This document shows, one piece after another, positions 6,249-12,522 of a DNA stretch of 12,522 nucleotides. The position numbers and the translations under genes are program-made. How positions within the stretch are numbered: the stretch's first letter is position 1; every line of letters starts with the position of its first letter. The DNA is from CAZCTO01 sp964501725 (GTDB lineage Bacteria; Bacillota; Clostridia; Saccharofermentanales; Saccharofermentanaceae), in assembly GCA_964501725.1 (NCBI GenBank), contig CAZCTO010000032.1, forward strand, positions 1 through 12,522. The letters are read 5' to 3'. The notes beneath the pieces were generated by a model that saw only the letters and a program-made list of their open reading frames with translations, was not told the origin of the DNA and searched no databases.

Positions 6249-6677
6249 ATGGCGAATGCTTCATTTCCGTCCCTCGAAAAAGTCGTCGGAAACATCGGCT
6301 ATTGCGGATTGATTTGTACTTTCTGCCACCGCGCTGACGAATGCACCGGGTGTTCTTCCGAGGAAAACAATTGTGAACGGCGACTCAGCGCAAGCGGATG
6401 TTTTCAGTACGAGTGCTGTAAGCAAAAAGGCCTCCGCGGATGTTGGGAATGCGAAGTTGGTCCCTGTGACAAGGACATGTTCAGCGAAGGGCACGATCTG
6501 CGACTGCGCGCCTTTATACGGTTTGCGAAGGAGTACGGCATCGAAAAACTGGCGGAATGCGTTCTGATTAATCAAAAGAACGGCATCCTCTACGGCTACC
6601 AAAAAGACTATGATCAGCTGGAATCGGAAAATGCGGTCATTGCCCTTCTGCTCAAAGCAACTTCGCAGGAAGGTTAA
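6249..6677 (+). CDS. DUF3795-type cysteine-rich protein (second of tandem pair)
   Basis: This 142-residue protein is a longer paralogue of the preceding gene. Its N-terminal half has 12 cysteines: C19-x3-C23-x2-C26-x5-C32-x2-C35, C42, C51-x4-C56-C57-x7-C65-x2-C68-x4-C73. The second block (x4-CC-x7-C-x2-C-x4-C) has exactly the spacing seen in the first protein. The remaining residues 80-142 are largely helical and charged, with no cysteine except C103; the tail includes IEKLAECVLINQKNGILYGYQKDYD. A metal-binding role is inferred. AAGGAG lies just upstream of the ATG at 6249. The stop overlaps by four bases the stop of the convergent acetyltransferase, so any terminator must lie inside that gene. 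Confidence 0.87.
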   Translation: MANASFPSLEKVVGNIGYCGLICTFCHRADECTGCSSEENNCERRLSASGCFQYECCKQKGLRGCWECEVGPCDKDMFSEGHDLRLRAFIRFAKEYGIEKLAECVLINQKNGILYGYQKDYDQLESENAVIALLLKATSQEG

Positions 6678-7120
6678 TTATCCGGCTTCGTTTCGGGCTT
6701 TTTTGCGTGATACCGCATCATAATACTGCGCTCGGAAAATCCCAGACTTCTCCAGAATGCCAGGCCGGGACTGTTCCAGATATACACATCAAGGTCGATG
6801 GTATCCGCGCCAAGCTCTTCCATCAGTACGTGAAAAGCCTCTTGTCCGTAGTGCTTTCTCCGCTGATCCCGGCAAATGAAAAAGTGCTGCAGGTACAGCC
6901 GGGAATGTTTTTCGTTAACAAGCGCATAACCGACGATCAGGTCGCCGTCCTGAAAAAAATACGCAGAGGATCCGCTTCGCATGAATTCGAGAAGCGCTCC
7001 TCTGCGTTGCTCTTCGGTCCAAACCCGATCTGATTGTTCATCCAGAACCAGATGCCCGAACATTTCCGTCAGGGCATCCAGATCATTTTCTGTGCATTTA
7101 ACAATATGCAGCGGGCTCAT
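6674..7120 (-). CDS. GNAT-family N-acetyltransferase
   Basis: This 148-residue protein has the GNAT fold, which transfers an acetyl group from acetyl-CoA to an amine; the acceptor is unknown. The N-terminal LHIVKCTENDLDALTEMFGHL is the usual beta1-alpha1 start. The central GDLIVGYALVNE and LYLQHFFICRDQRRKHYGQEAFHVLMEEL carry motif A, with RRKHYGQEA as the acetyl-CoA pyrophosphate loop. Motif B is seen in LDVYIWNSPGLAFWRSLGFSE. The ATG at 7120 has an AGAGG seven bases upstream. It begins only 23 bp after the peroxiredoxin stop on the same strand, so the two are probably cotranscribed. The 3' end overlaps the convergent DUF3795 gene by four bases. Confidence 0.9.
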   Translation of the reverse strand: MSPLHIVKCTENDLDALTEMFGHLVLDEQSDRVWTEEQRRGALLEFMRSGSSAYFFQDGDLIVGYALVNEKHSRLYLQHFFICRDQRRKHYGQEAFHVLMEELGADTIDLDVYIWNSPGLAFWRSLGFSERSIMMRYHAKKPETKPDN

Positions 7121-7143
7121 ATGAGAACCTCTATGTTGTCAAA

Positions 7144-7818
7144 CTACTTCTTTTCTCTTCTGAAGCACAGGAACCAGTCCAGACAATAGACGTCATCGCC
7201 ATGCTTTTCGACTCTGTCCTTTGCCGCTCCGCAGGAACCGGGCGGCGGCAGAATGACATCATCACCGGGTTGCCAGTTTGCCGGTGTGGCGATCGATTCC
7301 AAATCTGCCTTCTGCATCGCGATGATCGCTCTTTTGATTTCCTGCATATTCCGGCCGCAGGAAGCGGGGTAGTACATAATCAGGCGGACAATTCCCTTGG
7401 GGTCAATGATGAATACCGCACGAACTGCTTGTGTGGTGGACGCACTGGGTTGCAACATGCCGTAAAGCTTGGCAACATCCATCGTGATGTCTTCAATGAG
7501 CGGAAACATGACCTCTACATTCTTAAGTCCTTTGTACTCGATCTTTTCCTTAATTGCACGCAGCCACGCGATATGCGCAAACATGCTGTCGATGGAGAGT
7601 CCGACCAGTTCGGTATTCATATCCCTGAACTCTTGTTGCATACTTGCAAAAGTAATAAATTCGGTCGTGCATACCGGCGTAAAATCAGCCGGATGACTGA
7701 ACAAAATGACCCATTTCCCCTTGTAATCACTCGGGAAATTAATTTCGCCCTGTGTTGTTTTCGCTTTGAATTCAGGAGCCGGATCGCCGATCAAAGGTAG
7801 TCTTGTAATCTCTTCCAT
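7144..7818 (-). CDS. Peroxiredoxin, Prx6/1-Cys-type
   Basis: This 224-residue enzyme reduces hydrogen peroxide and organic peroxides through a peroxidatic cysteine in the cytoplasm. The active site is PADFTPVCTTEF with C50; LFSHPADFTPVCTTE is characteristic of Prx6. The protein is longer than AhpC-type 2-Cys peroxiredoxins, with the Prx6 C-terminal arm (about 165-224). The end, SCGAAKDRVEKHGDDVYCLDWFLCF, carries C196, C212 and C218. The C212/C218 pair has the same spacing as the C-terminal cysteines of archaeal Prx6-type enzymes such as that of Aeropyrum pernix, so C-terminal disulphide chemistry is possible despite the '1-Cys' name. The ATG at 7818 has AGGAGG eight bases upstream. It has its own promoter and is followed by the GNAT gene. 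Confidence 0.95.
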   Translation of the reverse strand: MEEITRLPLIGDPAPEFKAKTTQGEINFPSDYKGKWVILFSHPADFTPVCTTEFITFASMQQEFRDMNTELVGLSIDSMFAHIAWLRAIKEKIEYKGLKNVEVMFPLIEDITMDVAKLYGMLQPSASTTQAVRAVFIIDPKGIVRLIMYYPASCGRNMQEIKRAIIAMQKADLESIATPANWQPGDDVILPPPGSCGAAKDRVEKHGDDVYCLDWFLCFRREKK

Positions 7819-7856
7819 TCTCGTTTCCTCCTATAAAAAAGCATTTGGTTTGTTTG

Positions 7857-7875
7857 TTACATTGTAATTATATCA
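7857..7875 (-). promoter_or_regulatory. Peroxiredoxin promoter with overlapping palindromic operator
   Basis: On the minus strand a perfect extended -10, TGATATAAT (7875-7867), is followed directly by the 11 bp perfect palindrome TTACAATGTAA (7867-7857). The transcription start would fall near 7860, inside the palindrome, which suits a repressor site. No good -35 is visible at 17 bp. The site is not a PerR box. The leader to the ATG is about 40 bases. Confidence 0.6.
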
Positions 7876-7921
7876 TAAATAGGCCAAACTATATCGAATA
7901 TTCTTGATCAAAGGCAAATAG

Positions 7922-9268
7922 TTATTTCGCCGGCGCAACCGTCTCAAACCAAAAAACCGTTCTGCCGTCTGTACTTTCCGCACCATAGCGCACGCCATGC
8001 CGGTCGCAGATGCTTTTGACGATCGAAAGGCCCAGGCCTGTCCCCAATGCCTTCCCAGTGCTGACTTGATCCGCTCGGAAATACCGTTCCCAGATCCGTG
8101 GCAACATATCCGGAGGGATGGTCTCCCCTTTGTTTTCAACTTCTATTCTGCAGACGCCTTGTTTTTCGAGCGCCCTGATACAAACTTCTGATTCCGGCTC
8201 CGCATGATTCATCGCGTTGCCGAGCAAATTATATATGACCTGGACGAACCGGTCCCTGTCGAAAAATGCCGTCAGGTCAGAGCACTCCGTACGGATCGTA
8301 ATCCGATGCGTTTTAGCATCCGGATCAACGTGTTTTTTCAAATCCTCCATTATAGGGCATACCGGAAATGACGTCACCTGAATCATTTCCACACCTGCCT
8401 GAAGCCGTGAGTAATCCAGAATATCTTTCACAACGCGGGTCAGCCTGGAAGCTTCATCCGATATGATGTTCAGCTGTTCGGTCCTTTTCTCTTCACTCGG
8501 CCAGGTTACGTCACGAACGGTTTCCGCATATCCCTTAATTACCGCAAGGGGCGCACGAAGTTCATGGGATACATTGGCAATCAGTTCCTGTCGCAGGCTT
8601 TCCGTTTGCCCGATTTCAACACTTAAATGATTCAATGCCTCCGTCAGCTGTCCGATTTCGTCTTTCGATTTGACCGGGAGCAGCACGTCCGTTTTCCCGG
8701 CTGCGATATCGTGCGCCGCTTGTGTAACGGCGCGAATCGGACGGGAAAGCAAGCGGGAAAGAAATGCGGCCAGCAAAACCGACAGCAACACCATAACCGC
8801 CGTTACGATCCAAAGCTGGCGATAAAGAAGCCTTGATGCCGCATCCAAATCGGCCAGCGAAAAAACGGCGAAAATACAACAATCGTCCTCTCCCTGCAAA
8901 CCCATTATGGCGTATCGCCTGTCCCCGGACATCGGGCTGATGTATTGAGCCGAACCATCCATATGGGAGTTCATCATCGCTGCCGCAGCATCAAGCATTT
9001 TTCGCATCATCGGAAGACCCTGCGAGCGATACTTCAATTCGCCGTTTCCGTCGATCACAATCAGGCTGGCATTCAATCTCTCCGCGAGGGCATCATAGTC
9101 GGTATCCCCTTCTTTGATCGCCTGATTCAAATCATCCCGTACCGCTTCGATTCGCTGATTCAAATATACATTGTTCATAAAACCGGCCTGAATGACCCAA
9201 ATTACGGAGACCGTCAGAATCGTCATACTGATAAAGCCAAGGAACAGTTTTGTCCCGATATGCTTCAT
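7922..9268 (-). CDS. Sensor histidine kinase (OmpR-type partner)
   Basis: This 448-residue membrane kinase senses an external signal and phosphorylates the regulator encoded just upstream. TM1 spans about residues 8-30, the extracytoplasmic domain 31-150, TM2 about 153-173, then HAMP (about 172-224). The HisKA segment LRQELIANVSHELRAPLAVIKGYAE contains H235; the usual HELRTPL is HELRAPL here. The ATPase domain shows the N box YNLLGNAMNHA (N347, N351), a VENKGETIPP box with N in place of the usual D, the F box RIWERYFRAD, and GTGLGLSIVKSI. The sensor domain has a Met-rich stretch (87-103: six Met plus H102) and a CC pair (130-131). The ATG overlaps the response regulator stop as ATGA (9265-9268), indicating translational coupling. 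No terminator is evident before the peroxiredoxin promoter. Confidence 0.95.
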   Translation of the reverse strand: MKHIGTKLFLGFISMTILTVSVIWVIQAGFMNNVYLNQRIEAVRDDLNQAIKEGDTDYDALAERLNASLIVIDGNGELKYRSQGLPMMRKMLDAAAAMMNSHMDGSAQYISPMSGDRRYAIMGLQGEDDCCIFAVFSLADLDAASRLLYRQLWIVTAVMVLLSVLLAAFLSRLLSRPIRAVTQAAHDIAAGKTDVLLPVKSKDEIGQLTEALNHLSVEIGQTESLRQELIANVSHELRAPLAVIKGYAETVRDVTWPSEEKRTEQLNIISDEASRLTRVVKDILDYSRLQAGVEMIQVTSFPVCPIMEDLKKHVDPDAKTHRITIRTECSDLTAFFDRDRFVQVIYNLLGNAMNHAEPESEVCIRALEKQGVCRIEVENKGETIPPDMLPRIWERYFRADQVSTGKALGTGLGLSIVKSICDRHGVRYGAESTDGRTVFWFETVAPAK

Positions 9269-9945
9269 TTACATCCCTCCGTCTCAAACCGGTACCCGGT
9301 GCCCCACACCGTCGCAATGAGCGTCCGGCAAACTCCGAGCTTATCCCGAAGGCTCCTTATATGTGTGTCCACCGTCCTGGCGTCGCCGTAATAGTCATAC
9401 CCCCATACATGGTTCAGTAATTGATCCCGGGTAAACGCAACCCCCGGACGCGAAGCAAAAAAAGCCAGCAAATCATATTCCTTCGGTGTCAGGCTAACCG
9501 GTGCATCCTCAAGCTGTACCAGGTGTGCCGCCAGATCAATCTTGAGACTGCCGAAAACCACCGTCCGCTGATCCTGAGTCAATGCACCGGATCGCTTCAG
9601 TAGTGCTCTCATGCGGGCTATCAATTCGCGCGGACTGAAGGGTTTCCCGATATAATCATCCACACCCAGTTCAAAACCCATCAGCCGGTCATATTCCTCG
9701 TCTCTTGCCGTGAGCAGGATCACCGGAACAGAACTGTCCTTACGAATCTGTTTAAGCACAGCCCAACCATCCAAGCGGGGCATCATCACATCAAGTACAA
9801 CCAAATCAAAAACCGTATCCGAAAAGAGCTTAATCGCATCCTGCCCGTTTCCGGCCTCCCGAAACTCCCAGTCTTCCGCTTTCGCATAATCCCTTATTAT
9901 TTCGCAGATATGCGGATCGTCGTCCGCCAAGAGAATTTGAATCAT
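9265..9945 (-). CDS. Response regulator, OmpR/PhoB family
   Basis: This 226-residue transcription factor pairs with the kinase encoded directly downstream. The receiver domain (1-118) shows the acidic pocket DDD at 8-10, phospho-acceptor D52 in LVVLDVMMPRLDG, T79 in ILLTAR and K101 in GKPFSPREL. The C-terminal winged helix (about 128-222) contains LTPKEYDLLAFFASRPGVAF, LLNHVWGYDYYGDARTVDTHI and IATVWGTGYRFE, the standard OmpR/PhoB recognition region. The ATG at 9945 has AAGG about seven bases upstream. The promoter is probably the TATAAT at 9996-9991, with no recognisable -35, which suits activation by a bound regulator. It is transcribed divergently from the DUF2680-like gene, the most plausible regulatory target. 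Confidence 0.96.
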   Translation of the reverse strand: MIQILLADDDPHICEIIRDYAKAEDWEFREAGNGQDAIKLFSDTVFDLVVLDVMMPRLDGWAVLKQIRKDSSVPVILLTARDEEYDRLMGFELGVDDYIGKPFSPRELIARMRALLKRSGALTQDQRTVVFGSLKIDLAAHLVQLEDAPVSLTPKEYDLLAFFASRPGVAFTRDQLLNHVWGYDYYGDARTVDTHIRSLRDKLGVCRTLIATVWGTGYRFETEGCK

Positions 9946-9990
9946 TTTGCCTTGCCTCGTCTCACTCGAAAAAAACCTGTTCTGCTACTT

Positions 9991-10081
9991 ATTATACCGA
10001 TAATATGTGTTGAAATCTTGAAGGATTCCGATTGCATCAGCAATTACAAAAGTCACACAAATATTGCTTTATTTCAACACA
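9991..10081. promoter_or_regulatory. Divergent control region with 11 bp inverted repeat
   Basis: TGTGTTGAAAT at 10006-10016 is the exact reverse complement of ATTTCAACACA at 10071-10081, so each divergent gene has the same motif facing it. On the minus strand the first copy overlaps the expected -35 zone of the response regulator promoter, whose -10 is TATAAT (9996-9991). On the plus strand the second copy lies upstream of a -10-like CATAAT (10102-10107). The gaps between motif and -10 are 9 and 20 bases, about one helical turn apart. Binding by the response regulator is inferred. A near copy (ATTTCAACAC) also occurs inside the kinase gene at 8613-8622 and is probably chance. Confidence 0.5.
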
Positions 10082-10167
10082 ATTTCCGCACATCTTTCTT
10101 CCATAATCAAATTAGGAACAAGCCAACCGGCGAAGTATAACACAAAATACAGAAAGGGTGACTTAAC

Positions 10168-10680
10168 ATGAAAAAGAGCAAACTCGCAACAATCATCAGC
10201 GTTGCTGCAATCCTGGTAATCGCTTTATCCACAGCGGCATTCGCAATCGCAAAAGGAGAAACTCCGGCAGAAATCGTAGCTGATCTTACCGGGAAAACCG
10301 TAGATGAAGTAAATGATCTGCGCGAAGAAGGCCAATCCTACGGCGAGCAGGCAAAGGCAGCAGGAAAGCTTCCGGAATTCCAGGAGGAAAGACTGGACCT
10401 TCTGAAAGAAAACCTGGATCAAGCCGTTCTCGATCAGAAAATGACACAGGAAGAAGCCGATGCACTGCTTTCGCAAGCGGAACTCCGGATTCAAAACTGT
10501 GACGGAACGGGTGAAGGACAGGGTAACGGCGCCGGACAGGGTAACGGTTTACGCGACGGCACCGGAAGCGGTCAGAAAATCGGCGGACAAGGTAACGGCG
10601 TATGCGATGGGTCCGGAAAAGGTGCTGGTCAAGGGCAGCGGTCCGGTAACGGCGGAAATTGCGGCAATTGTGCCGGATAA
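10168..10680 (+). CDS. Exported DUF2680-like protein with Gly/Cys-rich tail
   Basis: This 170-residue protein has an N-terminal signal peptide (MKKSKLATIISVAAILVIALSTAAFA), with probable cleavage after AFA at residue 26. The next part, about 30-110, resembles DUF2680: TPAEIVADLTGKTVDEVNDL, GQSYGEQAKAAGKLPEFQ, and a helical stretch ending MTQEEADALLSQAELRIQNCDG. The tail (112-170) is low-complexity Gly/Gln/Asn-rich, with three GQGNG repeats and C146, C164 and C167, the last two as NCGNC. Function is unknown; it probably lies in the cell-wall space. AAAGGGTGA precedes the ATG at 10168. It is divergent from the two-component system and ends before a strong bidirectional terminator. The cysteine-bearing tail could bind metal, but that is speculation. 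Confidence 0.88.
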   Translation: MKKSKLATIISVAAILVIALSTAAFAIAKGETPAEIVADLTGKTVDEVNDLREEGQSYGEQAKAAGKLPEFQEERLDLLKENLDQAVLDQKMTQEEADALLSQAELRIQNCDGTGEGQGNGAGQGNGLRDGTGSGQKIGGQGNGVCDGSGKGAGQGQRSGNGGNCGNCAG

Positions 10681-10706
10681 GTTAGGTGCCGGTAATTGAC
10701 TGACGC

Positions 10707-10756
10707 AAAAGAGGGCGGTCTCAAAACTAATGTTTTGAGACCGCCCTCACTTTTTT
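10707..10756. terminator. Bidirectional rho-independent terminator
   Basis: A perfect 17 bp stem, 10711-10727 with 10732-10748, closes a TAAT loop. On the plus strand it is followed by AC and TTTTTT (10751-10756), ending the DUF2680-like transcript. On the minus strand it is followed by TTTT (10710-10707), ending the PurF-like transcript. It sits between the two convergent genes. Confidence 0.95.
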
Positions 10757-10766
10757 CACCAGCCTG

Positions 10767-12167
10767 TTATTCTTTTCCTGTCCAGCAGTGTGTGCAGACC
10801 TTACATGGCTCAATTCCGATGGCATCCAGCATGTCATGGATATTCTGATACTTAAAAGATGTTAGGTTCAAGTGATTGCCGACCCACTCGGTCATCTTCC
10901 GGTATTTTTCGGTAGACGGGTCACAGTATTCATCGATATTCTCGGGTAAATGACCTTCAATGGCAGAGATCGCCTGACGGGCAACCAGATCCATAATGGA
11001 GCGGGATGCTGAAAAATTGAGGTACTTGCAGTCAAAAAGGATCGGCGGACAGGCGGCACGCAGATGAACTTCTTTGGCATTGCATCGATATAGGAGATCT
11101 GCGGTCTCACGCATCTGTGTTCCGCGAACAACGGAATCATCGCACATCAGTAGACGCTTACCGGCAACCAGTTCCGGAATAGGCATCAGCTTCATGCGCG
11201 CAACCAGATTGCGAACCTTCTGATCCTGAGGCATAAAACTTCTCGACCATGTCGGAGTATATTTTATAAAAGGACGGCCGAACGGGATGTGAGATTCATT
11301 GGAATATCCGATGGCATGGCCGATACCGGAATCCGGAACACCGGCAACCATATCGATATCCAAATTTTCGCGTCTGGCCATCGCGGCACCGTTCCGGTAA
11401 CGCATCATCTCGACACTTACACCTTCGTAGGATGAGGACGGATAACCGTAATATACCCAGAGGAAAGCGCAAATCTTCATCTCGTTTCTGCGAGGTACGA
11501 TCGTCTTTATCTCGTCCGGCGTCAGAAGTACTATTTCGCCGGGACCGAGCTCGTATTCGTGCTCGTAACCCAGATTCGCAAAAGTACACGATTCCGAAGA
11601 TACGCAATATCCGTCAGATTTGCGACCGATGACAAGAGGCGTGCGACCGTATTTGTCACGCGCGGCATAGATCCCCTCCGGCGTCAGAAGCAGCAGTGAG
11701 CACGATCCCTTAATTCGCTCCTGAACGGTAAGGATACCGTCTTTAAAGGAGTCTGCGCTTTCAATCATCACGGATACCAGCTCCGTTGTATTTATCTTCC
11801 CTTTATTCGTTTCGAGGAAATGGACATTGGGTCTCGAAAAAGCTTCTTCGATCAACTCGTTTGAATTGGTAATTTTGCCGACGGTACAGATCGCATAATG
11901 ACCCAGGTGCGAGTGGACGGTAAGCGGCTGCGGGTCGGTGTCGCTGATACATCCGATACCTACCTGCCCGTGCAGGCCTGAAAGTTCGGTCTCGAACTTG
12001 GATCGAAACTGGATATTTTCGATATTGTGAATGGCCCGGTTAAACATGGAGCCGCTCCAGATTGCCATACCGCCCCGACGGGTGCCCAGGTGAGAATGAT
12101 AATCCGTTCCGAAAAACACATCCGTAACACAATCTTTTCGCGATACCGCTCCGAATAATCCGCCCAT
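10767..12167 (-). CDS. PurF-like protein with degenerate glutaminase domain
   Basis: This 466-residue protein is homologous along its length to amidophosphoribosyltransferase, which makes phosphoribosylamine from PRPP and glutamine. Canonical PurF uses an N-terminal Cys nucleophile (CGxFG after processing); here the N-terminus is MGGLFGAVSRKD, with Gly instead. The in-frame codon just before the ATG is TAG, so no longer form exists. The usual GHVRYxT and NGNL motifs appear as IGCISDTDPQPL and VGKI, so other glutaminase residues are gone too. The phosphoribosyltransferase part is better kept: GVPDSGIGHAIGY, RMKLMPIPELVAGKRLL and the PRPP loop CDDSVVRGT (342-350). C233, C380, C458 and C461 align with the [4Fe-4S] ligands of Bacillus PurF. 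It stands alone, with no purine genes nearby. It may use ammonia or have a different role. Confidence 0.88.
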   Translation of the reverse strand: MGGLFGAVSRKDCVTDVFFGTDYHSHLGTRRGGMAIWSGSMFNRAIHNIENIQFRSKFETELSGLHGQVGIGCISDTDPQPLTVHSHLGHYAICTVGKITNSNELIEEAFSRPNVHFLETNKGKINTTELVSVMIESADSFKDGILTVQERIKGSCSLLLLTPEGIYAARDKYGRTPLVIGRKSDGYCVSSESCTFANLGYEHEYELGPGEIVLLTPDEIKTIVPRRNEMKICAFLWVYYGYPSSSYEGVSVEMMRYRNGAAMARRENLDIDMVAGVPDSGIGHAIGYSNESHIPFGRPFIKYTPTWSRSFMPQDQKVRNLVARMKLMPIPELVAGKRLLMCDDSVVRGTQMRETADLLYRCNAKEVHLRAACPPILFDCKYLNFSASRSIMDLVARQAISAIEGHLPENIDEYCDPSTEKYRKMTEWVGNHLNLTSFKYQNIHDMLDAIGIEPCKVCTHCWTGKE

Positions 12168-12411
12168 CTATCTTTGCCCCCATTGAATTCTGCTGATTTT
12201 AATACATAGATATTAAGACACGATTAAGCATTATTCGCAAGTGTTTCGCAAAGGCGTAATAAATAAAACCGTAACGGCTCGTACTGAGGCGATCTCATAC
12301 GACAACTCATCATATCAGACTGTCCGGTTTTCTTCTCTCGCGATAAAATGCAAGCCGGATAATGACAACGACCGTTTGAGGGCACGTCATCGAATTAATT
12401 ACGCTTCGCTG

Positions 12412-12440
12412 TTGACATTTCCCCCCAGAATTCGTACAAT
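12412..12440 (+). promoter_or_regulatory. Sigma-A promoter of the tRNA-Thr gene
   Basis: A perfect -35 TTGACA (12412-12417) is separated by exactly 17 bp from TACAAT (12435-12440), which differs from consensus at one base. Transcription would begin near 12447, about 28 bases before the tRNA. The 244 bp between the PurF-like start and this promoter show nothing else I can identify. Confidence 0.85.
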
Positions 12441-12474
12441 CTCATGTGCGCGCAAACACCAAAACGCGTTTTAC

Positions 12475-12522
12475 GCCGATTTAGCTCAGTTGGTAGAGCA
12501 GCTGATTTGTAATCAGCAGGTC
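12475..12522 (+). tRNA. tRNA-Thr (anticodon UGU), 5' part, cut by window edge
   Basis: The first 48 bases are present: acceptor strand GCCGATT, then TA, D stem GCTC/GAGC with loop AGTTGGTA, and anticodon stem GCTGA/TCAGC around the loop TTTGTAA. The loop gives anticodon TGT, which reads ACA (threonine). The variable loop starts AGGTC; the T arm and 3' end lie outside the window. Confidence 0.93.

Noticed and set aside
6685..6704. Terminator for the DUF3795 cluster (GCTT...GGGC followed by six T)
   Set aside because: The stem has only two Watson-Crick and two G-U pairs, too weak to call, though the T-run is in the right place inside the convergent acetyltransferase gene.
7201..7800. 199-codon plus-strand open frame opposite the peroxiredoxin
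   Set aside because: It mirrors the peroxiredoxin gene, which has a complete active site and a strong ribosome binding site on the other strand.
7857..7872. PerR box at the peroxiredoxin promoter
   Set aside because: The PerR consensus is two 7-base arms TTATAAT/ATTATAA around one base; the palindrome here is TTACA/TGTAA and does not match.
12168..12411. Riboswitch or further gene between the PurF-like gene and the tRNA promoter
   Set aside because: I found no conserved purine-riboswitch core, no long open frame and no strong hairpin with a T-run; a few weak AT-rich -10-like hexamers occur on the minus strand but none with a convincing -35.

Overview
The window looks like a chromosomal piece of a Bacillota genome, most likely from the class Clostridia. 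This is an inference from gene content and signals: strong AGGAGG-type ribosome binding sites, a pyruvate kinase with the C-terminal mobile domain typical of Firmicutes, a DUF2680-type exported protein beside an OmpR-type two-component system, DUF3795 proteins, and consensus sigma-A promoters, three of them with extended -10 elements. No species can be named from the sequence alone.

Layout. Positions 1-209 hold three copies of a 55-56 bp palindromic unit at a 73-74 bp period; the array continues off the left edge. Nine bases later comes a complete IS3-family (IS150-type) insertion sequence (219-1651) with overlapping orfA and orfB and a frameshift heptamer. Positions 1743-5226 carry two leftward carbon-metabolism genes, pyruvate kinase (pyk, with its terminator) and a cytoplasmic GH13 alpha-amylase. 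A compact divergent promoter region (about 5263-5300) separates the amylase from a rightward cluster: a VOC/glyoxalase-fold protein followed by two tandem cysteine-rich DUF3795 paralogues. That cluster converges on a leftward pair, a Prx6-type peroxiredoxin and a GNAT acetyltransferase. Upstream is a leftward response regulator/histidine kinase pair whose start codon and stop codon overlap. Divergent from it is a small exported DUF2680-like protein with a Gly/Asn/Gln/Cys-rich tail. A long bidirectional terminator separates this from a leftward PurF-like protein. The right edge holds a consensus promoter and the first 48 bases of a tRNA-Thr(UGU).

How the genes may work together. Amylase and pyruvate kinase both serve alpha-glucan/glycolytic metabolism but have separate upstream regions. 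The two-component system probably controls the divergent DUF2680-like gene and itself: an 11 bp inverted repeat lies in the shared intergenic region, one half near the -35 zone of the regulator's own promoter. The peroxiredoxin has its own extended -10 promoter with a palindrome over the predicted transcription start.

Most unusual points: (1) the PurF-like protein lacks the N-terminal cysteine nucleophile and other glutaminase residues but keeps the PRPP loop and the probable Fe-S cysteines; (2) the palindromic array has unit changes that preserve, and in one unit strengthen, alternative hairpins; (3) the tandem DUF3795 pair shares an almost identical cysteine spacing; (4) the two-component/DUF2680 locus has a Met-rich sensor segment and the shared inverted repeat. 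I found no clear defence system, CRISPR array or biosynthetic cluster.
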